The notes: generated by a model from the sequence alone, not told the origin. A stretch of 64,000 nt of DNA from Ianthella basta (GCA_964019415.1 OZ025868.1:1900001-1964000), one strand, 5' to 3'; shown: positions 22,540-35,410, numbered from the stretch's first letter. Translations and numbers: made by a program.

Positions 22540-23800
22540 CGTCTGGTCCAGCATGCAATGGTTGTCCTCCAGTCAGCTCTGTGACCACACATGCAGTCAA
22601 TAGCTAGTGGGATTAAGCCATGGGATGGAGTACAGCTCACAAGCGTATTCACACAACCACAAGGACAGGTGACAATATAAGGAGGTTAACTTTCCTAGTA
22701 TAATACATTACACATGGGTGAAGATCTAAAATAAAGTACTAGTAAGTCTGAATAAAGTACATACACATTATGGACAAATGTGTACAGTTGGGCTATGTAA
22801 TGCAGTAGCTACTGTTTGATTAAGCAAAAATTCAATTACACACTATAGCTACACTGTGTCATAATCACTTGCAGCTGTTTCTTGCACAAAGTACGCAATG
22901 TACGTAACAGGAAACAAGTACAAATTTGTACCAGTTATACAACAAATGGCCAATAGTTCGAACAGCTGCTAAATACATATAGCAGGCCTTGGTCTTCTTC
23001 TGATGGATGGCGCAAACGACTGATCTAGTTGTGACACACAAACATGTGATGTAGCACGGTTCAACACCATATTGCATGGATGATGAACTGTTCTAACATG
23101 GTTGATTTATAGGGCATATGTACATAGGATGGGAGGTGGGCTCAGGTGACATGTCCCAGGTCCATAGTGTGATGAGTCGACTCAAGAAGCTGAGAAAGTG
23201 GTGAACATCACTGCCACATGCTGTGATGATCACCTACCACAGCAAAGGATGTATGGAAGATGATACGTACACACTGTAGGACACACGATGGTGTGACCAG
23301 TACTTGCCATGACAGAACCCTGAGAGTTGAGATCACCGAATCAACTGCATCTTGTGGTCCTAATTTGAAGGTAGTCTGTCCACAAAGCCTGCCATGTGCA
23401 TCCTTTAGTCATAGGAATGATGACTAAGTACCTATAGTTCGTAGGTGGTCTGATGTAACAGATTCCACTCATGTACAGAAAGATGCTCCCCATAGGTAGA
23501 CCCAGAATACATTGTATAAATACATAACTTTGATAAACATTACACTGCTATGCTAGTATGGCTACATGTTTCTGACCATTCATATAATGGCTTGTCTAGT
23601 ACCAGGGTAACTTTGGTGAACCCAAACATGTGATATTGTACTGCAAGTCCCCATTCCAATTGATGGATTGATTGACTGTGTGTAATGAATACATTAAAAT
23701 TTGTGCTTGTGCTTTTAATTGATACAGTATAGCAAGAACGTGTAGCAACGGTGAACAATGATATGTAGGAACACCTATCCTGTATGTCTGTGTATGTGTG
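22540..23800. other. Array spacer
   Basis: No gene seen. The 23110-23670 part recurs near 31010-31560, 34760-35320 and 36920-37340. It is a repeated non-coding module. Confidence 0.55.
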
Positions 23801-23809
23801 TTTACATGT

Positions 23810-23812
<3 letters not shown>

Positions 23813-23875
<63 letters not shown>
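23813..23875. repeat. (TG)n microsatellite
   Basis: A TG tract at the right edge of the left duplicated block, followed by a 65-bp LINE fragment. Confidence 0.95.
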
Positions 23876-23878
<3 letters not shown>

Positions 23879-23948
23879 CAGGTGGTAGGAGAGATGCAGA
23901 GGTACAAGGTCTATATAGGTGCCTTACAGGAGACCAAATGGTGTGTGT

Positions 23949-26498
23949 GTGTGTGTGTGTGTTGTCAAAATGGCGGAATGGCGGGAAAACGTGCTGCAGA
24001 GTTGTTGAAAAGTCCAACTGCTGAAGAGGCGCTGCGAGGATACGGAGACGTTTTCTGACTGGGGTATATTGTCCAGACCACAGCTGCGCGAGGTATGTTC
24101 GTAGTAGCAACGCGATCGGCGCAGGTTGCATCTATGAAGGTGAGAGCCCCTTACCCCACTGCACACCGCACACTGGGTCCAGGATCCCTCAACGCCTGGT
24201 TTTGTTGACGCCGCCTGTGGGGAGCGCTGTGTACTGAGAACAGGACGGCGAGTGATGCCATCACTCAGTACACACCCCGCAGGCCCACCCGCGGAGGTTT
24301 CGCACACTTCCCGGGCGCCATCTTTTATCGCGCGAAGCTCGAAGCGAAGGCAAAATCTAGCGTGGAACTTGGCTACTTGGAACGTTAGGTCAGTACTAGA
24401 CGTTGAGGGATCAATAGAGACGGTTAGGCAGGGTAGAGAGGTATCCTATTCAGAAGACAGGAAGATAGACCGGGTGGTAGGAGAGATGCAGAGGTACAAG
24501 GTCTATATAGGTGCCTTACAGGAGACCAAATAGTTTGGTAGTGAGAGCTACAAAGTGGGTGACAGCATAGTGTTAACATCTGGCAGACCAACACCTCAAC
24601 CAGGGCAATCAGGACAGAGAGGTGAAGGTGTCGCTTTGGTTCTTAGTGGCCCAGCGATAGATGCGTGGAAAGCAGGAGGACAGCAGTGGAGATCTTGGAA
24701 TTCAAGATTGATCAGTGCTGCATTTGGTAAACTTGGTAGTGGGTCTGACCGTCTGCATGTGCTGTCATGTTATGCACCGACATTTGCGGCTAGTAGAGTA
24801 GAGAAAGACCAGTTCTTTTACAGCCTTCAGCAAGCCTTGGATGACGTGCCACCATCTGAATGTTATGTGGTGCTTGGTGACTTCAACGCCTGTGTCAGAT
24901 CTAGAGTGGATGTAGGTGAAGACTGGGAAGGTGTGAGAGGTCCACATGGGTTTGGAGATGTTAATGAGACTGGTAAGGAATTGCTGACCTTCCTTTCTCT
25001 TAATGAAGCTACTGTGTATAACACTTGGTTTGAGAAGAAGCAAATACACAAACAAACCTGGCAGCATCCAAAGTCAAAGAGGTGGCATTGTATTGACTAT
25101 GCCATCACTAGACAGGTGGATAACAACAGATGTCTGGATGCTGCAGTGAAGCATGGTGCCGAGTGTAACACTGACCATCAAATGTTGCAAGTTAGGTTGA
25201 AGATGACAAAGCAGATGAAGCATCGTAAAGGAGGCAAGCAATCAGAGGAGTTACGTAGATTTGATGTGTCAAAGTTGCATGGCAGAAGGATGGATGAAAA
25301 TGGTAAGATCACTACCAGGGGCTGTTTTCAAGATGGGGTTTGCACCAAAGTAAAAGAGTTGTGGAAAAATGAAGGCACGGTGGAAGAGAAGTGGACAACA
25401 ATAAGATCTGCTCTAACTGAGACAGCACAGTCTGTACTTGGAAAAGAGAACAGAAGACACCCTGACTGGTTTAAGGAGAGTGCAGGCGAATTGAAGCCAT
25501 TCTTTGATCGTAGAAATGATTTGTACAACAAGTGGCTTAGCTCAGGGAAGGAAGAAGACCGTCTGAAATTTGCTAAAGCCAGAAATGATGCCAAAAGGAA
25601 CACTCGGAAAGCCAAAAACAAGTGGTTCCAACAGAAATCCACAGAGGCCCAAAGTGGTAGATCTGGTGGAAAGCTGGTGTGGCGTTGTATACGGGACATG
25701 CAGTGTGGCAGAAGAGGCTTAGTGCCAGTGAAATCAGCTGTGATTCGTGACGAGACTGGACATCCATGTAGAACACCACAGTCAACGCAGCAGAGATGGA
25801 GAAGACATTTCGAGGAAGTTCTGAACATGCATAGCCAGTTTAATGTTGCAGAAATGGAGCAGGTCAGACAAAGACCATCGAGACCGCACATGGCTGAGCC
25901 ACCATCTAAGGAGGAATTATTGAAGGCAGTAGGGAAGTTGCAGAATGGTAAGGCAGGTGGATGTTCTGGCATCCTGCCAGAAATGATGAAAGCAATGTGC
26001 TGTGTAGATGACTTCTTAGAAGTGTTGTTGAATTTGGTTCACACTGTATGGAGAAACAGTACTGTTCCAAAAGATTGGGTTGATGCAGTTTTGGTACCCC
26101 TTCCCAAAAAGGGGGATTTGAGCAACTGCAACAGTTGGCCACATGTGGGACAACCTGGCGAGCAATCTATCGCTCTGGCATAGCCAACCGACAGCAAGCG
26201 CAGGATGACATCTTGAAATCACAAGCAAACCAAGTGGAATGTAAACAGTGCTTAAGGAAGTTCAGAAGAGAAAGTGACAGGAAGAGGCATAAATGTGTAG
26301 CTGAAAGATCAAAGCCAATAAATGAACAGACCAGTGCTGTACAGTGCCCATCATGTAGCAGGTGGTTTTACAGTCGTGGAGGACTAGCAAAGCATAGATG
26401 TAGACCAAGATCAGCAAACAACTGACAGCCTGAGCTCAATTTTGACCCCTTCTAGGGGAAGCGTGGCCGTTGACGGCAGCTTTTCAACAGGACAGGAC

Positions 26499-26500
<2 letters not shown>
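23949..26500 (+). mobile_element. APE-type non-LTR retrotransposon lacking most of its RT
   Basis: The element runs from a GC-richer 5' region after a TG tract to a short 3' UTR ending in ACAGGACAGGACAGG, followed by another TG tract. It encodes an endonuclease, a linker, the very start of RT, then directly a zinc-finger C-terminus, so most of RT is deleted. A 65-bp piece of its endonuclease region is also present upstream at 23876-23940. No target duplication was identified. Confidence 0.75.
24336..26425 (+). pseudogene. LINE ORF2: APE endonuclease, RT deleted, C2HC fingers
   Basis: The endonuclease domain starts with LATWNVRS near 24370 and continues through GALQETK, where TAG at 24531-24533 replaces the tryptophan codon still present in the 23.9-kb fragment. 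In the same frame it continues with LSCYAPT, VVLGDFNACV and the catalytic-type NTDHQML. The frame then enters RT region 0/1 (VLVPLPKKGDLSNCN) and breaks near 26133. Resuming in another frame are TWRAIYRSGIANRQQAQDD and two CxxC-H-C fingers (CKQC...RHKC and CPSC...KHRC). The order is that of an APE-type LINE, possibly RTE-like. The clade needs a tree. Confidence 0.7.
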
Positions 26501-26502
<2 letters not shown>

Positions 26503-26546
<44 letters not shown>

Positions 26547-26591
26547 GCGTGTGCGTGTGTGTGTGTGTGTGTATGTGTGTGTGTGTGTGTT
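26503..26591. repeat. (TG)n microsatellite
   Basis: A TG tract with GC and TA interruptions, between the LINE end and the next module. Confidence 0.95.
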
Positions 26592-26619
26592 TGTACACCT
26601 TCCGTCATTGCACAGTCAT

Positions 26620-26705
26620 GCAGATTGTCACACACAGCTCTATCACATTTGAGGCAGTGCAGACATCTGCCACCAGTTTGCTCCCAGACCAAATGGCAAC
26701 ATTTT
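26620..26705 (+). pseudogene. UROS: UROS last-exon relic
   Basis: CATGCAGATTGTCACAC, then TTTGAGGCAGTGCAGACATC, align with UROS exon 6. It is followed by non-homologous sequence and then the 3' end of the membrane gene at 27007. Confidence 0.6.
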
Positions 26706-27006
26706 AAATGCTAACATACAACCATAGCTACTGTGTACATGAAGTACAAGAGTAACATGATGTGTGCTATACTGTAATTGGGCACTATACAATGACATGT
26801 GTCCGTAATTTCGTCTTTAACTAAGAGTATGGTACCAAAATGTATACACTTTCAATGCTAACATACAACCATAGCTACGTACATAGTACACAAGTAAATG
26901 ATGTGTTATGAGATGGGCACTACAATGATGTGTGTACATGAGTGGGTGTGCAATCCATTTATTGCTCAGTGTATACCAAAACTTGTGTTCTCATTAGGCA
27001 CACGGG

Positions 27007-28167
27007 TTAATTGCTGGTTAGAAGAGGTAGTGTTTTCTCCATTGCCATTGCCGCTACATCACGCTCATTACGATGCTCTCCCAATGCTTGCTCACTTTCA
27101 TCCTGTTGTTCTTCAGCCAGTGATGACTCAGACCCCACATCAATATGCCAGTCAGGTGGGTCTAGAGGCCTCTGTTCTGATGTTAAACTGACATATTCTC
27201 CTTGTTCACAATGGCCTTCAGACAGCACCACAATAAAGACCAGGGGTATCCACACTAGAAAAGGCAAGGTCGCATAAGACAAATAATATGCTTTATTTGT
27301 TACCCCAACTGCCAAATTGAGCATGTTTATGGAAAAGTAGACTGCTATAATAGCTACTGCCACTAAACCAAGCACAGCCAGGCTTGAGACAATGTAGACT
27401 TTGTTAGCACATTTTCTGTTGCAATGACAGCAGCACCATCGTGGTATGCAACAAGAAAAACACATTTTCAGCTTCTGCGGAGGATCCTTGGTCATCTTGA
27501 AAAAGCCTTCAGTTGCTCTAATATAGACAGTGATGCCCACTACGGCCATTTTAGCAATTGCAAGTGCGGCAGCAAGTCCTATACCAAAGCCAGGCACAGC
27601 TATGGCATAGCACCGAAAATGTAATTCTCGTATCTCAGTAAAATTGTATTGCAAACAGTCCACGGGAGGGCTTGAGATTCTTGAGTCGATGCTCGAGGTA
27701 GTGTAGCAGAAGAGAGTTCGTCCATAGTGGTCTTCCTCAAGACATTCCCTGCTCACAGCCACAGGAAAGTATTGAAAGAACCCCATTGCAGACAGGCTGA
27801 TAGTAGCATATGCCAAAGAGCAAAATGAGAAGACGATCCCTGCATTGTTCTCCACTTTTCTGTCCAGGAACACCAAGAACTCCCTTGTTGATTGTGTGCC
27901 AGAATCACTGTGTGTTTTGTGCACCTTGAACAGAGCTGGGAAAACACTCAAGCAAAGCTTCCTTCCCACAAACAGGAGCACACTCCTTATCCTTTTGCAC
28001 AGACGAGGCGGCCTCCGGGCACAGGGAAATGCACATGGGAATATCATCAAACAATACCCCAAGGGCACGTACAAACATACTCCCATAATCGCTAAGCTCA
28101 GCATCTCCAGATTATAAAAGAACACAATGGAAGGTGCCCCCATCATCCATAAAGTTGGTACTGCCAT
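27007..28167 (-). CDS. Five-helix membrane protein, array copy with intact frame
   Basis: A single exon of 386 codons from MAVPTLW (ATG 28167) to PLLTSN. Predicted features are helix 1 (about 20-46), FPALFK (76-81), TREFLVFLDRKVENN (94-108), helix 2 (109-137), an outer loop with C142, C154 and C171 plus the sequon NFT (175-177), helix 3 (187-216), a Cys-rich segment (236-253, including CCCHC), helix 4 (257-280), helix 5 (297-316), HCEQGEY (319-325) and an acidic tail with DESEQAL. If the outer loop is extracellular, the Cys-rich segment and tail are cytosolic. It is a close paralogue of 48090-49241. The family is not recognised and no function is proposed. Confidence 0.8.
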   Translation of the reverse strand: MAVPTLWMMGAPSIVFFYNLEMLSLAIMGVCLYVPLGYCLMIFPCAFPCARRPPRLCKRIRSVLLFVGRKLCLSVFPALFKVHKTHSDSGTQSTREFLVFLDRKVENNAGIVFSFCSLAYATISLSAMGFFQYFPVAVSRECLEEDHYGRTLFCYTTSSIDSRISSPPVDCLQYNFTEIRELHFRCYAIAVPGFGIGLAAALAIAKMAVVGITVYIRATEGFFKMTKDPPQKLKMCFSCCIPRWCCCHCNRKCANKVYIVSSLAVLGLVAVAIIAVYFSINMLNLAVGVTNKAYYLSYATLPFLVWIPLVFIVVLSEGHCEQGEYVSLTSEQRPLDPPDWHIDVGSESSLAEEQQDESEQALGEHRNERDVAAMAMEKTLPLLTSN

Positions 28168-28281
28168 AGCGATCGAGCGCTAGCGCTAGTTCTGTTGTCT
28201 GTTTCTGCTGCACAACTGCATGTGATATCGCTGATTACTAACAGGCCCAATGCACCTTATATATAGTAAGTTACAGTATGT

Positions 28282-28400
28282 GGCACAACAACAACAGAAA
28301 CAGAATCTTATCTGTATTCAAAACATGTCTGTTATCACGCATAGCATTGTTATATTGTTAATGTTTTGCACACAGTTTCTGTTTCTGTTGTTGTTGTGCC
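28282..28400. mobile_element. Small foldback element upstream of the membrane gene
   Basis: Perfect 22-bp inverted repeats with GGCACAACAACAACAG at 28282 and its complement ending at 28400. A related copy is at 49354-49470, in the same position relative to its gene. Confidence 0.7.
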
Positions 28401-28692
28401 TCGTGAAAGGTTCATGCTGCTGCTAAATATCACAATATATTCTTTACATAATTATTTCAAATAATCATACACATCATCAATATTAATCTCATAACAGTAT
28501 TATTGCATATAAAGGTCTGTACTACGTATGTATAAGTTGACAATATTATATGGTGCTAGCCCACAGTAGCTACCCCACAGCAGGACATTCATTGTATGTA
28601 CGTACATGCTACAAATATTGAATTTCCTTCGCCTGACCAATTTTAAAATATTGTTTCCTCCAAGTCAGTGGTGTGGTGGTAATGCTATCAAT

Positions 28693-28873
28693 TACAGTGA
28701 AACCCTGCTAAACGACCACCTTTATAAAGCAACCACCTTAGAAATAAGACTGCTTTGGTTTAGTCCCAAATCCATGTGTATATATGTACAATGGTTCTCA
28801 GAATTAAGACCACCTCAGAAATAAGACCACTTTGCATGGCTCGGATGGTTATCTTATTTCTGAGGTTCCACTT
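28693..28873. mobile_element. MITE with CAGTGRAACC ends
   Basis: The left end is TACAGTGAAACCCTGCTAAA and the right end is GAGGTTCCACT. The interior has GACCACC and AAATAAGAC repeats. A fuller relative is at 47455-47631. TA flanks on the better copy suggest a Tc1/mariner/pogo-type origin. Confidence 0.65.
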
Positions 28874-29103
28874 TAGCTATAATTATGCTAGGTACCAGCA
28901 TAGATACTCGACCCTAAACCTATGGTACCAGCTATAGCTAGTATGGCTCATGATTTAATTAGCATCTCAGTTGTGAAATCATATGAAATCCATAACATCC
29001 AATGAAATCCCAGGAATCTCATAACATCTTTGAGATTTCAAAATCCGTACACAATTTTTGACAGTAGATAACCCCTCGTTTCGCCCCTTGCACATGCACA
29101 TGT

Positions 29104-29355
<252 letters not shown>

Positions 29356-29359
29356 TCAT

Positions 29360-29958
29360 ACTATAAGCTTTTAGGAATGTTACCTGCAACCTACTGGACA
29401 AAGTCACGAATGTTTAGCTAAGGGTACTGTACTACACTAGGCAGTGATTGCTACACCTTACACACCCACATATACAACACACCCACAACACACCTAGTTA
29501 ACATGTGTTGTTGTGTACGTATGTACTTTGCATCCCTTCAGGGAGCAGTCACTATGAAAGGGGTAGGCTACTGTACAAGGTGACCTCATGATATCAATGT
29601 CACACACATACATACGCAGCTTCACGTATACTCACAAGTGATACAACGCACTACATTGCACATGTATGTACAAGATTAATTGGATTAAAGGAGAATCGTG
29701 ACAGTAGCACATAACTCATTGCTGCCGTTCTCTTACTGCTTCACATCAATTATTCATGTACCACTTACAGTATAATACAGTACAGACTTATACAGTGAGG
29801 ACAAACATGTACAGTTGAGCTACATGATGTAATAGCTATTGTTTGAACTCTAAACACGAATGCAATTATACAACACTATACGTAGCTACACTTTGTGTCA
29901 CAGCTGTTACTGGCACAAAGTACACAAAATAGCACACAAGTACAAATTTGAAGGAAGA
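29360..29958. other. Array spacer
   Basis: No gene seen. It is repeated near 35975-36460 and 50040-50500. Confidence 0.5.
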
Positions 29959-29970
29959 AATTCTTAGGCA

Positions 29971-30716
29971 GCAGGTACTGAGTGAGGCAATGGTTAGATG
30001 GGACTTGAAGGTAAATTGGAGGAAGACAAAAGTGATGAAGGTAGCAAGGGAGAGAGGTGACTGTGAAGTAAGAGTTGGTGACCAGGCAATTGAGCAGGTA
30101 GATGAAATGAAATATTTAGGGGTGATGTTAAGTAGTGATGGTAGGATACAGAAGGAATTGGAGGCAAGAATTGGGAGTGCTACGAGAATGATTGGAGGAA
30201 TGAGTGAGGCAGTATTGAGGAGGAGAGAGTTAAGTAAGGGCACAAAGTTGAAAGTAGTCAATGCCACAATGATGCCATCGTTGTTGTATGGGGGTGAGGC
30301 GTGGAGCTTGACAAAGCAGCAGCAGTCGAAAGTGCTGGCAACGCAAATGAATGTTTTAAGAAGAGTACAAGGAGTAAGTAGAATGGAGAGAATAAGGAGT
30401 GAACACATTAGACAGCATCTTGGGCAGGAAAGTGTATTAGATGTGATAAGGAGAAGGCAGGAAAATTGGAAGGGCAAATTGAATGAGATGAGCAGCGACA
30501 GAGTGACAAGGAAGGTGTATGTAGGAGAGATGGAAGGAAGAAGGCCGAGAGGTAGACCAAGGATGAGATGGAGTGATAATTTTAAGTGATTTATGTACTG
30601 GTATGTAATGTTCAGACTGATATATGTTGCCTTAAGACAGCTTTTTTAGGGATGACCTCCAGAAACTGGAGATATGTATCCTTCATGATTATTGATTGAT
30701 TGATTTGATTGATTGG
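29971..30716 (+). mobile_element. 5'-truncated LINE copy with 12-bp target duplication
   Basis: AATTCTTAGGCA occurs at 29959-29970 and again at 30717-30728, bracketing the insert exactly. The insert encodes the last roughly 205 residues of the LINE at 37984-40592, from VLSEAMVRWDLK to MRWSDNFK. It then has the same 3' UTR (GATGACCTCCAGAAACTGGA) and an ATTG-type tail. 5' truncation and a tailed 3' end are expected for target-primed reverse transcription. The C-terminal frame is uninterrupted. Confidence 0.9.
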
Positions 30717-31671
30717 AATTCTTAGGCATAAACACAACTGGGTCGTTGGAAGAGGGCCACATGAGATTACAGGCACGATAGAAGAAGGTTAAGTTTGAAG
30801 ACCTCGTGGCAACGCGTCGACAAGACACAATCGGTGTCTATACTGTCCGTAGACCTTTGAAACGACATAGGGCTGGAAAGAAAGTGGCGCCGCCAGGAAT
30901 TGAACCCACTGATGGCCTAAGTGATTGTGTTCTGATGCACAAACATGTAGCGATGAACTGTTCTAATATGGTTGATCTACAGGTATTTATATATACATAA
31001 GATGGGAGGCGGCATGTCCCGGGCCCACAGTGCCATGGGTCAGTTCAGAAGTGGAGAAAGTGGTGAACATCACTTCTACTAGTCTAGTTGCTACTGACAG
31101 TGATCTTCCCTTACCACAGCAAAGGATTAACAATAGGACACACCATGATGGTGTGACCGGACTTGCTATGATAGCTAGAAAGCCTAAGAATTAAGACCAC
31201 CAGCTAAACTGCCCCAAGTGGTTCTAATTTGAAGGTAGTCCGTCGACAAAGGCCATTGTGCATCCTTTACGTGATCATGCTGTAGGTATAGTGACTAAGT
31301 GCCCATAGTTGTTAGGTGGTCTGAAGTAACAGGTTCCAGTTACAGGAAGATGCTCCCATAGGGTGACCTAGATTACATTGTATAAATAACTTTGAATAAC
31401 ATTACACTGCTAAGCTAGTAGTTACATGCTTCTGACCATTCATTCAATGGTTTGTCTTGTACCTGGGTAACCTTGGTGCACCCTAACAGGTGATACAGTA
31501 CTGCAAGTCCCCCTTTCTAATTGATTGCTTGATTGACTGTGTGTAAAACGTACGTTAATTATAGCATGCGCATGACGCTATATAACAAGAATCAACCGTG
31601 TAGCAATCTGTAAAAAGGAATATAGTGAACACCTGTCCTGTATGTACGTACATGCATGTGTGTGCACTTGT

Positions 31672-31710
<39 letters not shown>

Positions 31711-31858
31711 GTGTGTGTGTGCGTGTTGTGTGAATGTACGTGCGCATGTGTGCAGTGTATGTGTGTGTGTGTGTGTGTTTGTGTGTGTGTGCATATATAC
31801 GCGAGTCTGTGCATGTGTGTGTGTGTGAATGAGCGCGCGCGCGTGTGTGTCGTGTGTG

Positions 31859-31970
<112 letters not shown>

Positions 31971-32037
31971 AATCCAGTTACTACTTTACTCTTGTGTTCA
32001 CAGTGTATACCACAACTTGTGTTCTTAGGCACACGAT

Positions 32038-33174
32038 TTAATTGCTGGTTAGAAGAGGCTGTGTTTTCTCCATTGCCATTGCCGCTACATCACGCTCATT
32101 ATGATGCTCTCCCAATGCTTGCTCACTTTCATCCTGTTCTTCTTCAGCCAGTGATGACTCAGACCCGACATCAATATCCCAGTCACGTGGGTCTGGAGGC
32201 CTCTGTTCTGATGCAAAGCTGACATATTCTCCTTGCTCGCAATGGCCCACAAGAAATGCCATAATTAAGCTCAGTTGTATTGACAGTAGAAAAGGTAATA
32301 CAATATACGCTGCATGATAACTTGCAAGAGATACGTCCAGCTTCCCCACCAAATTTGGTATGACTTTGGTCAAAAAGACAGCCATAATGACGTGTGCCAC
32401 TAAAGTGATCACAACCAGGGTTGAGACAAGGTAAACTATGATAGCACGTTTTCTGCTGTAACGACAGCAACACCATCGTGGCATACAACGAGACAGACAC
32501 ATTTTCAGCTTCTGTGGGGGATTCTTGGTCATCTTGAAAAAGCCATCAGTTACCTTAACATAAACCGTGACACTCACAATGACCACTTTAGTAAGTGCCA
32601 TTGCAGCTGCAAGTGCTATGCCAATATTGGTCACTGTTATGGCATAACACCGAAAATGTATTGCCCGTCGTTCAGTATGATTGAAGTCCAAACAGTCTAT
32701 GGGAAGGCTTGGTGTCAAGCTTGAAGCACTGTAGCAGTAGAGTGATCGTCCGTGATGGTCTCTTTCAAGGGATTCCTCACTTGCTTCCACAGGAAAGTAG
32801 TGAAAGAAGCTTATTGCAGATAGGCTGATAGTTGTAAATACCAAAGACCAAAATTAAAAGATGATCCCTGCATTGTTCTCCACTTTTCTGTCCAGGAACA
32901 CCAAGAACTCCCTCGTTGATTGCTTACCAGGATCATTGCGTGTTTTGAGTACCTTGAACAGAGCTGGGAAAACGCTCGGGAAAAGCTTCCTTCCCGCAAA
33001 TGAGAGCGCACTCCCCATCCATTTGCATGAACTCTTCTTCAGGGCCACAAAAGGTAAGACAAAGGAGAACAGGACGGTGTATAGGGAGGGCACCATATAG
33101 CATAACAGCATGAGTACTACTTTCAGTATCACCAGACTTTCAAAGAACATAGGGGAAGGAATCCAATCAGCCAT
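32038..33174 (-). pseudogene. Membrane protein family copy, single nonsense change
   Basis: Same length and frame as the 20-kb copy (379 codons from MADWIPS, ATG 33174), but broken at a different place: TAA at 32856-32854 inside helix 2, where the partner has TCA (Ser). The partner's stop codon is CGA here. Downstream features (helices 3-5, HCEQGEY, acidic tail) are intact. The two copies therefore lost their frames independently after duplication. Confidence 0.8.
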
Positions 33175-33747
33175 AATGTCGGTACTGCTACGTATATACT
33201 GCACACTAGTGTTGCTAGTTGTTCTGCCGCACAACTGTGCTGTGTACTGATTTCAGACTAGCCCAACTTATATGATTATACTATTAGTTTAACAACAGGA
33301 TGTGCTGTGAACACTGCATGCAGAGATCTAGAGGTGTTAATGTTGTGTAGGCATGTGTGGGAGTAGAAGGGCTTGTGTGATAAGGGTACATGTAGACTGG
33401 CATGTGTGGCATTGTGTGATTGTGAGTGGGTCGGATGTGCATATGCACTGAACTTGCTATGTACCTTAGACAGAAGAGCTATACGTACCACATACATATA
33501 CAATGTGACAGCATGCAGCTGTTTTGTGATGCTCTGTACTCCAGTGACCACGATCGGTATAAGATAATATTCTTGGACGCATTCATGCTTGACAAATATT
33601 GAATATGTACGTAGTTCACAGATGACCTGCACTCAATTAATGTGCACGAGGCCTTGGCACCCTGAACCGACTATTTGGATATATACAGTACATGCAAATA
33701 TGTGACCTTTTCAGCAGCACATGGTTACTAAACTCACTTGGCAATAA

Positions 33748-33866
<119 letters not shown>

Positions 33867-34277
33867 AGGTGGTCAACTAACCTACTGTATCTAAATATAG
33901 CAACACCAGAGAAATGATGCAGCAGGTATATTGTAAAGGCTATGACTATTAAAGCATTACACAATGCACAGGATGGACTAATTATGCACACTTGAGGAGG
34001 GGACTAGAGGAAACGTGACATCTATATGAATATAGTTATGCCACATGATTTCCGCCATTTTCACATCCCATCATGTAAGCATGTAATATTTATGAAAATG
34101 AACCCACCTTACTGGCTACAAGTGTTTGTTGGTTGCTCCATGTACTTCAGTTGCCATCTGGAGTGCAACAGAAAATTCAACACTTCATCATAATCATTTA
34201 CCTTGTGCAAGCAGTTGGCATGTGAGTGTGTGTGTCTGCAGTGTATGTAATCTCTCTCACATTGTCTTCTTTCTGTT

Positions 34278-34345
34278 ACAGATATATATGATTCTGCAGT
34301 TCGTCATACTACACCTGATGAGGCAGTACGGTGCGTAAGTACTTT
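34278..34345 (+). pseudogene. UROS: UROS last-exon relic
   Basis: Duplicate of the relic at 22465-22532. Confidence 0.5.
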
Positions 34346-34349
34346 ACGT

Positions 34350-35410
34350 CTGGTCCAGCATGCAATGGTTGTCCTCCAGTCAGCTCTGTGACCACACATG
34401 CAGTCAATAGCTAGTGGGATTAAGCCATGGGATGGAGTACAGCTCACAAGCGTATTCACACAACCACACGGACAGGTGACAATATAAGGAGGTTAACTTT
34501 CCTAGTATAATACATTACACATGGGTGAAGATCTAAAATAAAGTACTAGTAAGTCTGAATAAAGTACATACACATTATGGACAGTTATACAACAAATGGC
34601 CAATAGTTCGAACAACTGCTAAATACGTATAGCAGGCCTTGGTCTTCTTCTGATGGATGGCGCAAACGACTGATCTAGTTGTGACACACAAACATGTGAT
34701 GTAGCACGGTTCAACACCATATTGCATGGATGATGAACTGTTCTAACATGGTTGATTTATAGGGCATATGTACATAGGATGGGAGGTGGGCTCAGGTGAC
34801 ATGTCCCAGGTCCATAGTGTGATGAGTCGACTCAAGAAGCTGAGAAAGTGGTGAACATCACTGCCACATGCTGTGATGATCACCTACCACAGCAAAGGAT
34901 GTATGGAAGATGATACGTACACACTGTAGGACACACGATGGTGTGACCAGTACTTGCCATGACAGAACCCTGAGAGTTGAGATCACTGAATCAACTGCAT
35001 CTTGTGGTCCTAATTTGAAGGTAGTCTGTCCACAAAGCCTGCCATGTGCTTCCTTTAGTCATAGGAATGATGACTAAGTACCTATAGTTCGTAGGTGGTC
35101 TGATGTAACAGATTCCACTCATGTACAGAAAGATGCTCCCCATAGGTAGACCCAGACTACACTGTATAAATAACTTTGATAAACACTACACTGCTAAGCT
35201 AGTATGGCTACATGTTTCTGACCATTCATATAATGGTTTGTCTTGTACCTGGGTAACCTTGGTGAACCCTAACAGGTGATACAGTACTGCAAGTCCCCTT
35301 TCCAATTGATGGATTGATTGACTGTGTGTAATGAATACATTAAAATTTGTGCTTTTAATTGATACAGTATAGCAAGAACGCGTAGCAACGGTGAACAATG
35401 ATATGTAGGA
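34350..35410. other. Array spacer
   Basis: Duplicate of the spacer at 22540-23760. No gene seen. Confidence 0.5.

Larger units (their letters stand above)
20260..23880. repeat. Segmental duplication, left copy
   Basis: This block is nearly collinear with 31969-35470: same membrane gene copy, same spacer, same UROS relic. The right copy lacks about 165 bp present at 22765-22930. Both blocks start after a TG tract and end at one. Percent identity was not computed but is visibly very high. Confidence 0.85.

Noticed and set aside
25328-25972. A 214-residue minus-strand frame
   Set aside because: Antisense shadow of the LINE endonuclease/linker ORF.
29866-30477. A 203-residue minus-strand frame rich in Ser/Cys/Leu
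   Set aside because: Antisense shadow of the LINE RT C-terminus, also present antisense at 39964-40359.
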